Positions 29,127 through 38,292 of a stretch of 61,760 nt of DNA are shown here, in pieces; position 1 is the stretch's first letter, and each line of letters starts with the position of its first letter. Source of the stretch: an uncultured Marinoscillum sp. (GTDB taxonomy: Bacteria > Bacteroidota > Bacteroidia > Cytophagales > MED-G16); NCBI GenBank assembly GCA_902633975.1, contig CACPHX010000008.1, forward strand, positions 1 through 61,760, written 5' to 3'. The notes below the pieces were generated by a model. That model was not told the DNA's origin and ran no database searches. It worked only from the letters and a program-made list of their open reading frames with translations. The position numbers and the translations under genes are program-made.

Positions 29127-30053
29127 ATTCACACCTAATCTTGATTTATATTTTTTTTTATCGTAATCTATAAGCTTTTCTGATTCATCCAAGGTGATGA
29201 ATCTAAACTTAACTCTTTTATTGGCTCTAATTTGTGAAATTTTTGAGATATCTACACTTGAAATTATACCTATCCTTGGGTAACCTCCGGTTGTCTGGCA
29301 GTCTCTCATTAGGACTATGGGGTTACCATCGGGAGGTACCTGAATTGTACCTTCCACAACTGGTGAGCTTTCTACATTGATCTGAAATTTTCTATTATTA
29401 CCAACAATTTCTAGCCTTATACCCATCCTGTCACTCGTAGGACTTATCTTGAATTCATTATTTGTAAAATAATTTATATCATCAAATAAATGATATTCTG
29501 GACCTTTTATAACCCTAATTATTTTTTCGTCAAAATCGTAAATAATATCTTTTGGGATTTTCTTTTGATCAATATCTTGAGATGCTAATAAATTTATTTT
29601 ATCTCCATTTCTAATTGAAATCCCTTTAATACCACCAATTTCTGACCTTTCATAGGTTGACAAACTATCAAAATATTTTTCTGCAACTATTTCAGCTGAA
29701 ATTGATAGATATATCCAATTTCCTTCTTTAATTTTTTTTATATCGAGAATATCCCCCTCTTTAATGATGAGCGTTTTGTTCATATCTATTTTTTTATTAT
29801 TGATGAGGCACTCTGAATTTGCTCCGCAAAGAGAGATATTAGTATTAAAGTTGAATTTTATTTTTGGACCAATAAGAGTCATTTCTATTGTCTCACTCCT
29901 CAAATCTTTACCCAATAACCAGTTTGACAACATATGAGATCTATGATCCATTGGCCCACTTCTAGGAATACCATAAACTCTCGAATTATTTCTTCTCAAA
30001 TCTTGAATCGTAGATAATGAACCAGCTCTTAAAAATTCAATACTATTTTTCAT
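29115..30053 (-). CDS. pxpC: 5-oxoprolinase subunit C (biotin-dependent carboxyltransferase/KipA family)
   Basis: 312 residues. Hallmarks are SLSTIQDLRR near the start, GIPRSGPMDHRSHMLSNWLLG near 28-48 and the C-terminal RDCQTTGGYPRIG near 250. With PxpA and PxpB it forms the ATP-dependent prokaryotic 5-oxoprolinase, which opens 5-oxo-L-proline to glutamate. It is last in the operon; the start overlaps pxpB by 11 bases. Confidence 0.93.
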   Translation of the reverse strand: MKNSIEFLRAGSLSTIQDLRRNNSRVYGIPRSGPMDHRSHMLSNWLLGKDLRSETIEMTLIGPKIKFNFNTNISLCGANSECLINNKKIDMNKTLIIKEGDILDIKKIKEGNWIYLSISAEIVAEKYFDSLSTYERSEIGGIKGISIRNGDKINLLASQDIDQKKIPKDIIYDFDEKIIRVIKGPEYHLFDDINYFTNNEFKISPTSDRMGIRLEIVGNNRKFQINVESSPVVEGTIQVPPDGNPIVLMRDCQTTGGYPRIGIISSVDISKISQIRANKRVKFRFITLDESEKLIDYDKKKYKSRLGVNLVS

Positions 30054-30726
30054 TATTTTTTAATTTGAGATAATCATCTTTATTTATCTTGTAAAATTTT
30101 ACATTATCACCTTCTATCATCTGTATTGGAGGGTTTTTTTTCTTGTTAAATATTGATAAAGGAGTCCTTCCTATGATATTCCATCCACCTGGGCTATTAA
30201 CATTGTAAATTCCTGTTTTATCATTTGCGATGGCTATGGATCCCTCTTTAATTCCTTTTCTAGGTGTGTTTCTTCTTGGTACTTTTAAATTATTATTAAG
30301 TCCTTTTAGGTATACAAAACCTGGAAGAAAACCAATCATATGAATTTTGTATGTCTCTCTAAGATGTAATTCAATTATTTTTTTAATACTGAGACCTAAC
30401 TTTTTACTTAATGAGGTAATATCTTTTGCGTATGAAGGATCATAGCATATTGGGATCTTCCAATCTTTTGCTTTCTTTTTGATACCGTCAAAAGATTCAT
30501 TAACCAGAATTGTATTTATTTCATTAGATATCTGTTTGATTGAAATTTTATATGGATCAATGTAAACTGCTAATGAATTAGGGGTCTTAACGAAGTCGAT
30601 AATACTATCCTTTAATTTTTCTGATAAGATTAAATGTAAATTTCGGATGACATCTACGTCCTCTTTATCAGTTGATATTATCAAGGTACTATCGCCAAGT
30701 GTGTCATAACTAAAATTTCTTTTCAT
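30043..30726 (-). CDS. pxpB: 5-oxoprolinase subunit B (KipI family)
   Basis: 227 residues when begun at the ATG at 30726 (MKRNFSYDTLGDSTLII), which matches the family start and cuts the overlap with pxpA to 17 bases; an ATG at 30750 would add 8 residues. Family motifs: HMIGFLPGFVYLKGL near 115, VPRRNTPRKGIKEGSIAIA near 135 and SPGGWNIIGRTP near 165. Subunit of 5-oxoprolinase with PxpC; in Bacillus the KipI relative also inhibits the sporulation kinase KinA, which is not relevant here. Confidence 0.92.
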   Translation of the reverse strand: MKRNFSYDTLGDSTLIISTDKEDVDVIRNLHLILSEKLKDSIIDFVKTPNSLAVYIDPYKISIKQISNEINTILVNESFDGIKKKAKDWKIPICYDPSYAKDITSLSKKLGLSIKKIIELHLRETYKIHMIGFLPGFVYLKGLNNNLKVPRRNTPRKGIKEGSIAIANDKTGIYNVNSPGGWNIIGRTPLSIFNKKKNPPIQMIEGDNVKFYKINKDDYLKLKNNEK

Positions 30727-31468
30727 AATGACCAATTTTTGATAGTTCAATTGATATGTTTTTTGCGAAATCTATAGCATTATTTTGATCACCATGAATA
30801 CAAATTGTTTCAGCTTTAATATTTCTTAGATTTCCGCTTATTGTCTTTACTTGATTTTTTTTTACCATCCTCATGACGTGATCTACTCCATCTAGTGGTT
30901 CGTTGATAATAGCATCTTTGTTATTTCTGTCAACTAATGTAAGATCATCATTATAATTTCTATCAGAAAACACCTCAGGAACATATTCTATATCAAACTT
31001 TTTAGATATATCTCCCCATTTCAACATTGATGGACCATATAACTTTAGATTAGGATCTATATCGTGTATAGTTTTAACTATTGTTGTAGCTATTTCATCA
31101 TCCAATGAAGCCATATTGTAAAGTGCACCGTGAACTTTTACGTGATGTAGTCTGGATCCCAAAAAACTAGTGATACCTATTAATGTTGAAATTTGGTAGA
31201 TGAGTAATGATCTAATTTCATTATGAGATACTTTAAGTTTCCTTCTCCCAAACCCTTCAATATCATAAAGAGAGGGGTGGGCACCAACTTTTACATTATT
31301 TGATAAGGCTAAATTGATAGTCTTAAGTATTGTTTCTGGATCTCCTCCATGAAAGCCACAAGCAATATTACAGGATGTTATAAAAGGCATTATTAACTCA
31401 TCATTACCAACTTTCCTCTCATAGAAAGACTCTCCCATATCACAGTTTAGATCAATATACTTTTTCAT
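30710..31468 (-). CDS. pxpA: 5-oxoprolinase subunit A (LamB/YcsF family)
   Basis: 252 residues. Signatures: IDLNCDMGESF at 4-14, SCNIACGFHGGDP near 32-44, VGAHPSLYDIEGFGRR near 61 and HGALYNMA near 110; the tail has ICIHGDQNNAIDFA. The family fold is a beta/alpha barrel related to polysaccharide deacetylases. It overlaps the upstream Nramp-like gene by 4 bases (ATGA). Confidence 0.94.
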   Translation of the reverse strand: MKKYIDLNCDMGESFYERKVGNDELIMPFITSCNIACGFHGGDPETILKTINLALSNNVKVGAHPSLYDIEGFGRRKLKVSHNEIRSLLIYQISTLIGITSFLGSRLHHVKVHGALYNMASLDDEIATTIVKTIHDIDPNLKLYGPSMLKWGDISKKFDIEYVPEVFSDRNYNDDLTLVDRNNKDAIINEPLDGVDHVMRMVKKNQVKTISGNLRNIKAETICIHGDQNNAIDFAKNISIELSKIGHYEKKF

Positions 31469-32682
31469 AATAGACTTATACTTCTGACACTAATTAAAAC
31501 AGATAAAATTATAATTAAAATTCCAATAATATTATAACCTTTTGAGTTCACATCTTTACCTAGAAGATTTGACTGATTTACAGCCCAAAGTAACGTTATT
31601 CCAATAATTGGTAAGAATAAACCGTTAATAAATTGTGCTAGTTTTATAATGTAGATAGGGTTGTAGCTTAAAGTTGAAAAGAATGTTCCTATTAAAATAA
31701 CAATTATGGAAACTAACTTGAATTTTTTTTCTTTCCAGTCAGGGTTATAATTAAATATACTCGAAAGTGCGTATGATGTAGCAACAGGGGCTGTAATTGA
31801 TGAGGTGATTCCGGCTGAGAATAAACCAATTGAAATAAAATATTTTGAAAATTCTCCTAAGAATGGAGAAAGTTGTCTTCCCATATCAATAGCATTATTT
31901 ATCTGATTTATGTCAATTAATCCTCTTGCTCCGGCTGAAGTTATAATTATTGAGATTGAAATAATTCCCCCAATTATAATTGATAGAAGTGTGTCTATTA
32001 CGGACGATTTATATTCTTTTTTAGATTTCCATTTCTTTTTAGCTACATAGGAATGAAGAAATAAATTGTACGGGACCACAGTTGTACCTATCAAACCTAT
32101 AACATAGATAAAATTTTTATCATTGATTTTAGGAATAAATCCATTTAAAATTAAATTTAAATCAGGTTTTGTTAAGAAAGCTGTAATAATAAATGTGGCA
32201 CTCATTATAAAAACCAGCATAACTAAAATTATCTCAAACGACTTATAATTTCCATATGAAATTATTGTTATCAGTATGATTGATATAAGAATTGAAATGT
32301 AATTAAATTCTATACCGAACGTTTTAATCATTCCACTTCCAAGGAATGTCTCTAATCCCATTACTGTTCCACTTATGTTACCAGACTCATATGCTGAATT
32401 TCCAATGAATAAAGACATGAATACCAAAACAAAAAATATATTCTTTACTGAGGAGTTAACATTTGACTTAAATATGTCACCCAAACCTAATCTTGAAATT
32501 ATACCCAGACGAGAACTCAGTTCTTGGAGGTATGAGGTGGCAATAATTGAAAATATTATACACCAAAGTAGTGAATAGCCAAAATCAATTCCTGATAAGG
32601 TACATAGAGTAATTGTTCCTGGTCCGATAAATGCAGATGTTATTATGAATCCTGGGCCAATATTAATTTTAATTTTTTTCAT
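31465..32682 (-). CDS. Nramp-family-like transporter lacking the canonical metal-binding residues
   Basis: 405 residues with 11 predicted transmembrane helices in the LeuT/APC fold. The Nramp topology is clear: GPGFIITSAFIGPGTIT in helix 1, LQELSSRLGI in helix 2 and GTTVVPYNLFLHS in helix 6. The metal ligands of true Nramps (DPGN in helix 1, Met in the helix 6 MPHN) are replaced: Gly20 for Asp, Thr23 for Asn and Val203 for Met. Bacillus YcsG is an Nramp relative next to the ycsF/kipI/kipA genes, so the linkage to pxpABC is conserved. Import of 5-oxoproline or a related compound is a reasonable inference. It overlaps pgl by one base and pxpA by four. Confidence 0.85.
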   Translation of the reverse strand: MKKIKINIGPGFIITSAFIGPGTITLCTLSGIDFGYSLLWCIIFSIIATSYLQELSSRLGIISRLGLGDIFKSNVNSSVKNIFFVLVFMSLFIGNSAYESGNISGTVMGLETFLGSGMIKTFGIEFNYISILISIILITIISYGNYKSFEIILVMLVFIMSATFIITAFLTKPDLNLILNGFIPKINDKNFIYVIGLIGTTVVPYNLFLHSYVAKKKWKSKKEYKSSVIDTLLSIIIGGIISISIIITSAGARGLIDINQINNAIDMGRQLSPFLGEFSKYFISIGLFSAGITSSITAPVATSYALSSIFNYNPDWKEKKFKLVSIIVILIGTFFSTLSYNPIYIIKLAQFINGLFLPIIGITLLWAVNQSNLLGKDVNSKGYNIIGILIIILSVLISVRSISLL

Positions 32683-33395
32683 TAGGTACCCATGAAAGTT
32701 TCAGCAGAATCAAAATCAAGATACCATGAAAGATTTTTACTTTTTGGCAATATATGAGAAGCTGGTAAATCGAGATAATTGTCTCTTTTGCTAATAATCA
32801 TATCCACAACATCTTTTTTACCTGATCCATAGACATGAAAAATAACTTCTTTGGAGTTGTTTATTTGTTTAATAGACAGACTTACTCTTTTTTGTCCTGA
32901 ATCTGGATTAATTCCAACTACACATTCGCTTTTATCCCTAAGTTTTTTTAGTTCATGAGGGAATATTGATGCAGTATGACCATCTCCACCAATACCTAGA
33001 AGACATAAATCAAGTGATGGAATATTTTTAATAATTTCTGTTTTAGTTTTTAATAACTTAGTATAATTAGATGCCTCTATTTCAGGTTTTTCTTCTCCTC
33101 TTATCCTAAAAATATTATTATTTGAAATATTTACTTTACTGAAAAAATGTTTGTTAGCTGACCCGAAGTTACTATCAGTTGATGAAGGATCAACACATCT
33201 CTCGTCAACCCAAAAAAAATTGGACTTAATTTTAAATTTTTTATCAATCTGATTTAAAATTTCACTAAATAATCCAATTGGTGTTGATCCACCTGATATA
33301 GCAATATTTTTATCTTTGCTTAAATATTTCTTAATTAAATATTCGGCTAAACGAGAATTACATTCTTCTGAACTTTTATAAATATTTACATCCAT
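32682..33395 (-). CDS. pgl: 6-phosphogluconolactonase
   Basis: 237 residues of the DevB/SOL type. Motifs: IAISGGSTPIGLF near 31-43, FFWVDERCVDPSSTDSNFG near 62-80 and LLGIGGDGHTASIFP near 131-145. It hydrolyses 6-phosphogluconolactone, the second step of the oxidative pentose phosphate pathway. It lies 3 bases after zwf and overlaps the Nramp-like start by one base. Confidence 0.94.
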   Translation of the reverse strand: MDVNIYKSSEECNSRLAEYLIKKYLSKDKNIAISGGSTPIGLFSEILNQIDKKFKIKSNFFWVDERCVDPSSTDSNFGSANKHFFSKVNISNNNIFRIRGEEKPEIEASNYTKLLKTKTEIIKNIPSLDLCLLGIGGDGHTASIFPHELKKLRDKSECVVGINPDSGQKRVSLSIKQINNSKEVIFHVYGSGKKDVVDMIISKRDNYLDLPASHILPKSKNLSWYLDFDSAETFMGT

Positions 33396-33398
33396 AAA

Positions 33399-34844
33399 CT
33401 ATAATTCACATATTTCTCCATCATTTACAAGATTTTTACATGGATATCTCCATGTGTTTTCATTTCTAAATAGATTATCAGCTATTTTAGGCCCCCATGT
33501 TCCTGATTTGTATCCATAGAGTTTTATGTTATTATTCTCAATTTCATCTGATATCGGATCCACAATTTTCCAAGCCATCTCCACAAAATCACTTCTTGAG
33601 AAGAGCATAGTATCACCATTAAAAATATCTAAAAGCAGTGTTTCGTAAGAGTTAGTTTTAAATTCATTAGATAAATTCTTGTAGTGAAACTCAAGATTTT
33701 TGTTGATTAATTGGTTTTTTTTACCAGGCTTTTTCAAATTGAATTTAACTAGAAGTCCTTCGTCGGGTTGAAGCCTAAAAATTAGCATATTGCTCTGATC
33801 GTTATCACTAAAAATTGTTTTATTTTTTTTAAAGTTTATTACAATCTCAGTCACTTTTGTAGGCATACGTTTTCCTGTCCTTATAAAGAAAGGAATGTCT
33901 TTCCACCTTTCATTTTCTATAAAGAGTTTACAAGCAAAATATGTCTCGGTTTTAGAGTTATTTGATACTCCTTCAGATGATCTGTAAGAGTTGTAATGTT
34001 CTCCTTTTCTTCCTTTTGATCTAATGTATTGACCCCTTACTATATTATTTTTATAATCAACTTTTTTAATACTTTTTAATACATTTACCTTCTCATCTCT
34101 TATACTGTCTGGACTATTTTCTTTTGGATCGTTCATGGCTATAAGAGAAAGTAATTCAAGTAAGTGATTCTGTATCATATCCTTTAAGGCACCAGATTTA
34201 TCATAGTATTCACCTCTTTTCTTTATCCCTATACTTTCTGCAGCTGTGATCTCAATATAACTTATGTGCTCTCTATTCCAAAGTGCATTAAAAACTAGGT
34301 TTGAGTATCTTGAAACCAATATATTTTGAACAGTTTCCTTTCCTAGGTAATGATCAATTCTAAAAATTTGATTTTCATTAAACCCAGTCTTTAAAAGTTT
34401 ATTTAGTTTTTTTGCTGAATTTAAATTTTGTCCAAATGGTTTCTCTATCACTATTCTTGAATAACCATATTCCTCCTTATTTATTTCAGATTTAATTATA
34501 TTAATAATTATATCTTCATAAGATTGAGGTGGTGTTGACAGGTATGATATTAAATTAATTTTATCAGCTTTATATTTACTCTTAAGAGAATTTAATTTTT
34601 TCTTTAAAATTTTAAAATCATCTAAAATAGATGTATCAACTTTAATATACTCTGAGTTCTTTGATATTTTTTCGTCTAGGTTTTTGAAAGTATTTGCTTT
34701 TTTATCTCCTCGACCGCAACCAATGACAAATGTATTCTTTGGCAACTCATTTCTCTTCAATAAAGCATTTATTGCAGGAAAGATCTTTCTATTAGCTAAG
34801 TCACCAGTTACTCCAAAAATTATAAAAATATTAATAGAATTCAT
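33399..34844 (-). CDS. zwf: Glucose-6-phosphate 1-dehydrogenase
   Basis: 481 residues. The nucleotide-binding GVTGDLANRKIFPA is near residue 11, EKPFG near 139 and the active-site signature FRIDHYLGKETVQN near 160. It makes NADPH and 6-phosphogluconolactone. First gene of the minus-strand operon zwf-pgl-Nramp-pxpABC. A -7 box stands at 34863-34870. Confidence 0.95.
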   Translation of the reverse strand: MNSINIFIIFGVTGDLANRKIFPAINALLKRNELPKNTFVIGCGRGDKKANTFKNLDEKISKNSEYIKVDTSILDDFKILKKKLNSLKSKYKADKINLISYLSTPPQSYEDIIINIIKSEINKEEYGYSRIVIEKPFGQNLNSAKKLNKLLKTGFNENQIFRIDHYLGKETVQNILVSRYSNLVFNALWNREHISYIEITAAESIGIKKRGEYYDKSGALKDMIQNHLLELLSLIAMNDPKENSPDSIRDEKVNVLKSIKKVDYKNNIVRGQYIRSKGRKGEHYNSYRSSEGVSNNSKTETYFACKLFIENERWKDIPFFIRTGKRMPTKVTEIVINFKKNKTIFSDNDQSNMLIFRLQPDEGLLVKFNLKKPGKKNQLINKNLEFHYKNLSNEFKTNSYETLLLDIFNGDTMLFSRSDFVEMAWKIVDPISDEIENNNIKLYGYKSGTWGPKIADNLFRNENTWRYPCKNLVNDGEICEL

Positions 34845-34862
34845 TTGTTGATTACCTAATTA

Positions 34863-34870
34863 CAAACATA
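34863..34870 (-). promoter_or_regulatory. Candidate -7 promoter box for zwf (TATGTTTG on minus)
   Basis: The minus strand reads TATGTTTG, a full match to TAnnTTTG, 18 bases before the zwf ATG and in the 101-base gap shared with divergent gnd. No clear -33 TTG at the standard distance. Confidence 0.45.
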
Positions 34871-34945
34871 TCCAAACAAAAAAATCTTATTCTATTATTA
34901 TTTAAAAATTTAATTCATATTTGTTCAAATTATTAAAAATTTGCT

Positions 34946-36343
34946 ATGAAATATGATTTTGGGTTGGTTGGATTAGGTGTTATGGGAAGAAACTTCATCT
35001 TGAACGTAGCAGAAAATGGCTTTTCAGCCATTGGTTTATCATCAAAAAAAGAATCCATTGAAAAATTAGAGAATGATGGAAAAGATTTTATAGTAAAAGG
35101 AACTAGTGAGACTAAAGTATTTATTGAAAGCCTTACAGTTCCAAGAAAAATTATGCTTCTTGTTCCGGCAGGAAATCCTGTTGATTCAGTTATTGATAGC
35201 TTTTTACCCCATCTATCTCCTGGTGATATAATTATAGATGGAGGAAATTCTCACTATGATGATACCGAAAGAAGATTTGAAAAATTAGATAAATTAAATA
35301 TACATTTTTTAGGGACAGGTGTTTCTGGCGGATCAAAAGGAGCCCGCCTAGGCCCAAGCATAATGCCTGGAGGAAATAAAGATGCTTACGATATTGTAAG
35401 ACCTATATTTGAAAAAGCATCTGCAAAGGTTAATGACATTCCATGTGTATCATACCTAGGGAATACATCTGCTGGTCACTACGTGAAAATGATTCATAAC
35501 GGAATTGAATATGCTATGATGCAAATTATATCAGAGGCATATCATATTATGAAATTAGGCATGAAAATGTCAAATCAAGAAATACATCAAACATTTATGC
35601 AGTGGAATAAAGGAAAACTAAATTCATATCTGATAGAAATAACTGCTGACATATTTAAAGCTAAAGAAGTTGAGACTGGAGAATTTTTAATTGACCTTAT
35701 TCTAGATAAGGCAAAACAGAAGGGAACTGGAAAGTGGACCTCACAAAGTGCAATGGATTTTGGTGTTGCAGTACCAACTATTGACTCCTCTGTATCTATG
35801 AGAATACTTTCTTCATTTAAGGAGACAAGACGTTCTGGAGAAAAAATTTTTTCTAAACCAAAATCAATTACAGGTGATATCGAAGTAAATGATATTGAAA
35901 ATGCTTTGATATATGGTTTTACAATGTGTTATGCTCAAGGCTTATCTCAGTTAAAAATCACTTCTGAGGAAAAAAAATATAATCTGAATTGTGAGGAGAT
36001 ATGTAAGATATGGAGAGGAGGTTGTATTATAAGAGCGAAGTTACTTGAAGAATTTATGTTAGCATTTAACAAAAGTCCTGATCTGATGAATTTGATTTTT
36101 GATAGTGAAATATCGCAGATGATTAAGGAAAAAGATTTTTACGCTAGAAAAGTTATTGTATATTCAATAAATAATAAGATTCCATCTCTTGCTTTAAACT
36201 CTTCTGTAAGCTATCTAGATGCTCTCACGACTGAGAAACTACCAATGAATTTAATTCAGGCACAGAGAGACTGTTTCGGTGAGCATACCTTTGAGAGGGT
36301 AGATATGAATGGTACATTCCATAATGAAAATTGGCAGTCTTAA
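34946..36343 (+). CDS. gnd: 6-phosphogluconate dehydrogenase (decarboxylating)
   Basis: 465 residues, normal length. N-terminal Rossmann GLVGLGVMGRNFILN, then DGGNSHYDDTERR near 100, the family loop GTGVSGGSKGARLGPSIMPGG near 125 and the active-site HNGIEYAMMQ near 180. It converts 6-phosphogluconate to ribulose 5-phosphate with NADPH. It is divergent from zwf-pgl, which together complete the oxidative branch. The loop residue after GVSGG is Ser-Lys where most enzymes have Glu-Glu. Confidence 0.95.
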   Translation: MKYDFGLVGLGVMGRNFILNVAENGFSAIGLSSKKESIEKLENDGKDFIVKGTSETKVFIESLTVPRKIMLLVPAGNPVDSVIDSFLPHLSPGDIIIDGGNSHYDDTERRFEKLDKLNIHFLGTGVSGGSKGARLGPSIMPGGNKDAYDIVRPIFEKASAKVNDIPCVSYLGNTSAGHYVKMIHNGIEYAMMQIISEAYHIMKLGMKMSNQEIHQTFMQWNKGKLNSYLIEITADIFKAKEVETGEFLIDLILDKAKQKGTGKWTSQSAMDFGVAVPTIDSSVSMRILSSFKETRRSGEKIFSKPKSITGDIEVNDIENALIYGFTMCYAQGLSQLKITSEEKKYNLNCEEICKIWRGGCIIRAKLLEEFMLAFNKSPDLMNLIFDSEISQMIKEKDFYARKVIVYSINNKIPSLALNSSVSYLDALTTEKLPMNLIQAQRDCFGEHTFERVDMNGTFHNENWQS

Positions 36344-36372
36344 TTCTATTTTTTTAAGAATTCAATTATTTA

Positions 36373-36380
36373 TACTTTTG
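36373..36380 (+). promoter_or_regulatory. Candidate -7 box (TACTTTTG) close to the DUF3078 start codon
   Basis: TACTTTTG matches TAnnTTTG and ends 7 bases before the ATG at 36388. If functional, the transcript would begin almost at the start codon and be leaderless or nearly so. Confidence 0.4.
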
Positions 36381-36387
36381 CATCCAA

Positions 36388-37287
36388 ATGAGAAAAATCA
36401 TATCAATACTTCTCTTAATGATACCTTATCTAGGAATATCAAACAATTTTTTAAAATTTAAATCAGACTCAGTATGGACCTCTCCTGATTCATACTACCT
36501 TTCTAAGGGGAAGGTAACCACTCTTCTAAACCAGTCTCAGTATAAAAACTGGATTGCTGGAGGTATAAATAATCTCTCCTTAACACTCATATTAGATTAC
36601 GACTATATACTAAATAAAGGAGATTTAGAGTGGATAAATAGGATTGACGGTGCTTACGGAATTATAAAAAACCAAAACGAAACTCTAAAAAAAAATGAGG
36701 ATAGATTTGAGCTCTATTCATTACTTGCATTAAAAAATAAAGGCAGATGGTCTTACTCAGCACTATTAAATATTAAATCACAATGGGCAAACGGATATGA
36801 ATATACCCAGGGGTTTGCTAATTCTCAGATAAGAACGTTAAAAACAAAATTTTTGTCACCTGCATACTCTCAGTTTGGGGTCGGTATGTTTTATAAGAAA
36901 GATAACAATTTGTGGTTTAATTATGCTGTTTTATCTGCAAGGTATATAATGGTGAACCCTATATTTACTGAATTTTTATCTGACGGTGAAAACTATTTTG
37001 GCGTTGATAAAGGAAAGACGGGTAGGTTTGAGGCAGGTGGTATATTTTCAGCTTACTACAAAACTGAACTTTTGAAAAATATGTTTTTTGAGAATAGGTT
37101 GAATTTATTTCAGAATTATCTTGAGGATCCTTTAAACATTGATATTGACTACATGGTTAGCTTAGAATTTACAATAAATAGATTTTTATCCACAAATATA
37201 CTTTTACACCTATTATATGACGATAATGCTACTACTGAAATTCAGTTGAAAGAAGTTTTTGGCATAAGCTTTAATCTAAATTTCTAG
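36388..37287 (+). CDS. DUF3078 family exported protein
   Basis: 299 residues with an N-terminal signal (hydrophobic to about residue 19). LNQSQYKNWIAGGINNLSL near 48-66 and the repeated strand pattern ending VFGISFNLNF match DUF3078 proteins, which are confined to Bacteroidota and look like outer-membrane barrels. Function unknown. The DUF1080-type gene starts 8 bases after the stop. Confidence 0.85.
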   Translation: MRKIISILLLMIPYLGISNNFLKFKSDSVWTSPDSYYLSKGKVTTLLNQSQYKNWIAGGINNLSLTLILDYDYILNKGDLEWINRIDGAYGIIKNQNETLKKNEDRFELYSLLALKNKGRWSYSALLNIKSQWANGYEYTQGFANSQIRTLKTKFLSPAYSQFGVGMFYKKDNNLWFNYAVLSARYIMVNPIFTEFLSDGENYFGVDKGKTGRFEAGGIFSAYYKTELLKNMFFENRLNLFQNYLEDPLNIDIDYMVSLEFTINRFLSTNILLHLLYDDNATTEIQLKEVFGISFNLNF

Positions 37288-37295
37288 TCTTCAAT

Positions 37296-37880
37296 ATGAC
37301 GCTTACTCTTATATTTAAAATACTGTTATTTCTTTCAATACAAAATCCTATAAGTATTTTTAATGGAGTAAATCTTGACGGATGGAAGGTCTACGGAACA
37401 GAGCTTTGGTATGTAAAAGATAGTGAACTTATTTGTGAGAGTGGTCCAGATAAAGGTTACGGATATTTAGCTACAGAAAAATACTATAAGAATTTTATAT
37501 TAACACTAGATTTCTTTCAAGAGCAAGATGGAAATAGTGGTGTTTTTTTTAGATCTAAAATTGATGGAACTAAAATTTCAGGTTGGCAGGTTGAGGTTGC
37601 TCCACCAGGCTTTCATAGTGGTGGAATTTATGAGTCTTATGGTAGGGGATGGCTTATTAAACCTGATAAGTATTATGATGACATTGTAAAGATGAACGAG
37701 TGGAATAGTTTGAAAGTGATGATCAATGGTGGGGAAGTAAAAACTTGGATTAATGGTCAGGAAATGATTTCAATTATAGATAACAGGATATCAAATTCAG
37801 ATGGATCAATAGTCCTGCAAATTCATGACGGGGGAGGTATTAAAGTTAGATGGAGAGATTTAAAACTTATCGAATTGTAG
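37296..37880 (+). CDS. DUF1080 / 3-keto-disaccharide hydrolase-domain protein
   Basis: 194 residues with a short hydrophobic N-terminus. Domain signature: IFNGVNLDGWKVYG near 21-34, NSGVFFRSKIDG near 80, WQVEVAPPG near 98, and a C-terminal LQIHDGGGIKVRWRDLKL typical of the concanavalin-like DUF1080 fold (PF06439). Relatives bind or cleave 3-keto sugars. It is convergent with the gene at 37885 with 4 bases between. Confidence 0.86.
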   Translation: MTLTLIFKILLFLSIQNPISIFNGVNLDGWKVYGTELWYVKDSELICESGPDKGYGYLATEKYYKNFILTLDFFQEQDGNSGVFFRSKIDGTKISGWQVEVAPPGFHSGGIYESYGRGWLIKPDKYYDDIVKMNEWNSLKVMINGGEVKTWINGQEMISIIDNRISNSDGSIVLQIHDGGGIKVRWRDLKLIEL

Positions 37881-37884
37881 ATTT

Positions 37885-38292
37885 TTAGATACACTTACAC
37901 TGCTCTGTCTTAATCTGGTCAAGAAATATACAAGCACCCTCATTTAATAGATTTATTGAAAAAGGATATTCTTTTTTAGAGATATCATCTAGTGGAAGTA
38001 TTTTATTTGTTTTGTATCTAGTATTTGCATCAATTATCACATATATACCTTTAAGTTTTTCATTTTTGAATTTTAAAAAATGATAATCATTCATAATGGA
38101 ATCTCTTGCTATATCTGGAGTATAACCGTGGTTTAGAGTTAAACTAAAATAACCTTCAAATAGATCATAATTTAAAACAGTTTCATCAATATATCCACAA
38201 TCAGAAAAATCAGTAGTTATAGCACCATTCTCATTGATATCTTCACAGGATAATATCAAAAATAAAAATAAAAGGGTTAAACAGTTTTTCAT
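37885..38292 (-). CDS. Small predicted lipoprotein, function unknown
   Basis: 135 residues with a lipobox (LFLILSCEDINENG, Cys near 16). Six further cysteines, including a C-terminal CKCI. I do not recognise the family. It overlaps the upstream SemiSWEET gene by ATGA, so both are probably in one operon. Confidence 0.7.
   Translation of the reverse strand: MKNCLTLLFLFLILSCEDINENGAITTDFSDCGYIDETVLNYDLFEGYFSLTLNHGYTPDIARDSIMNDYHFLKFKNEKLKGIYVIIDANTRYKTNKILPLDDISKKEYPFSINLLNEGACIFLDQIKTEQCKCI

Noticed and set aside
36342..36362. AATTCT/AGAATT hairpin after gnd as a terminator
   Set aside because: Only 6 AT-rich base pairs and no T tract after the stem; likely chance.
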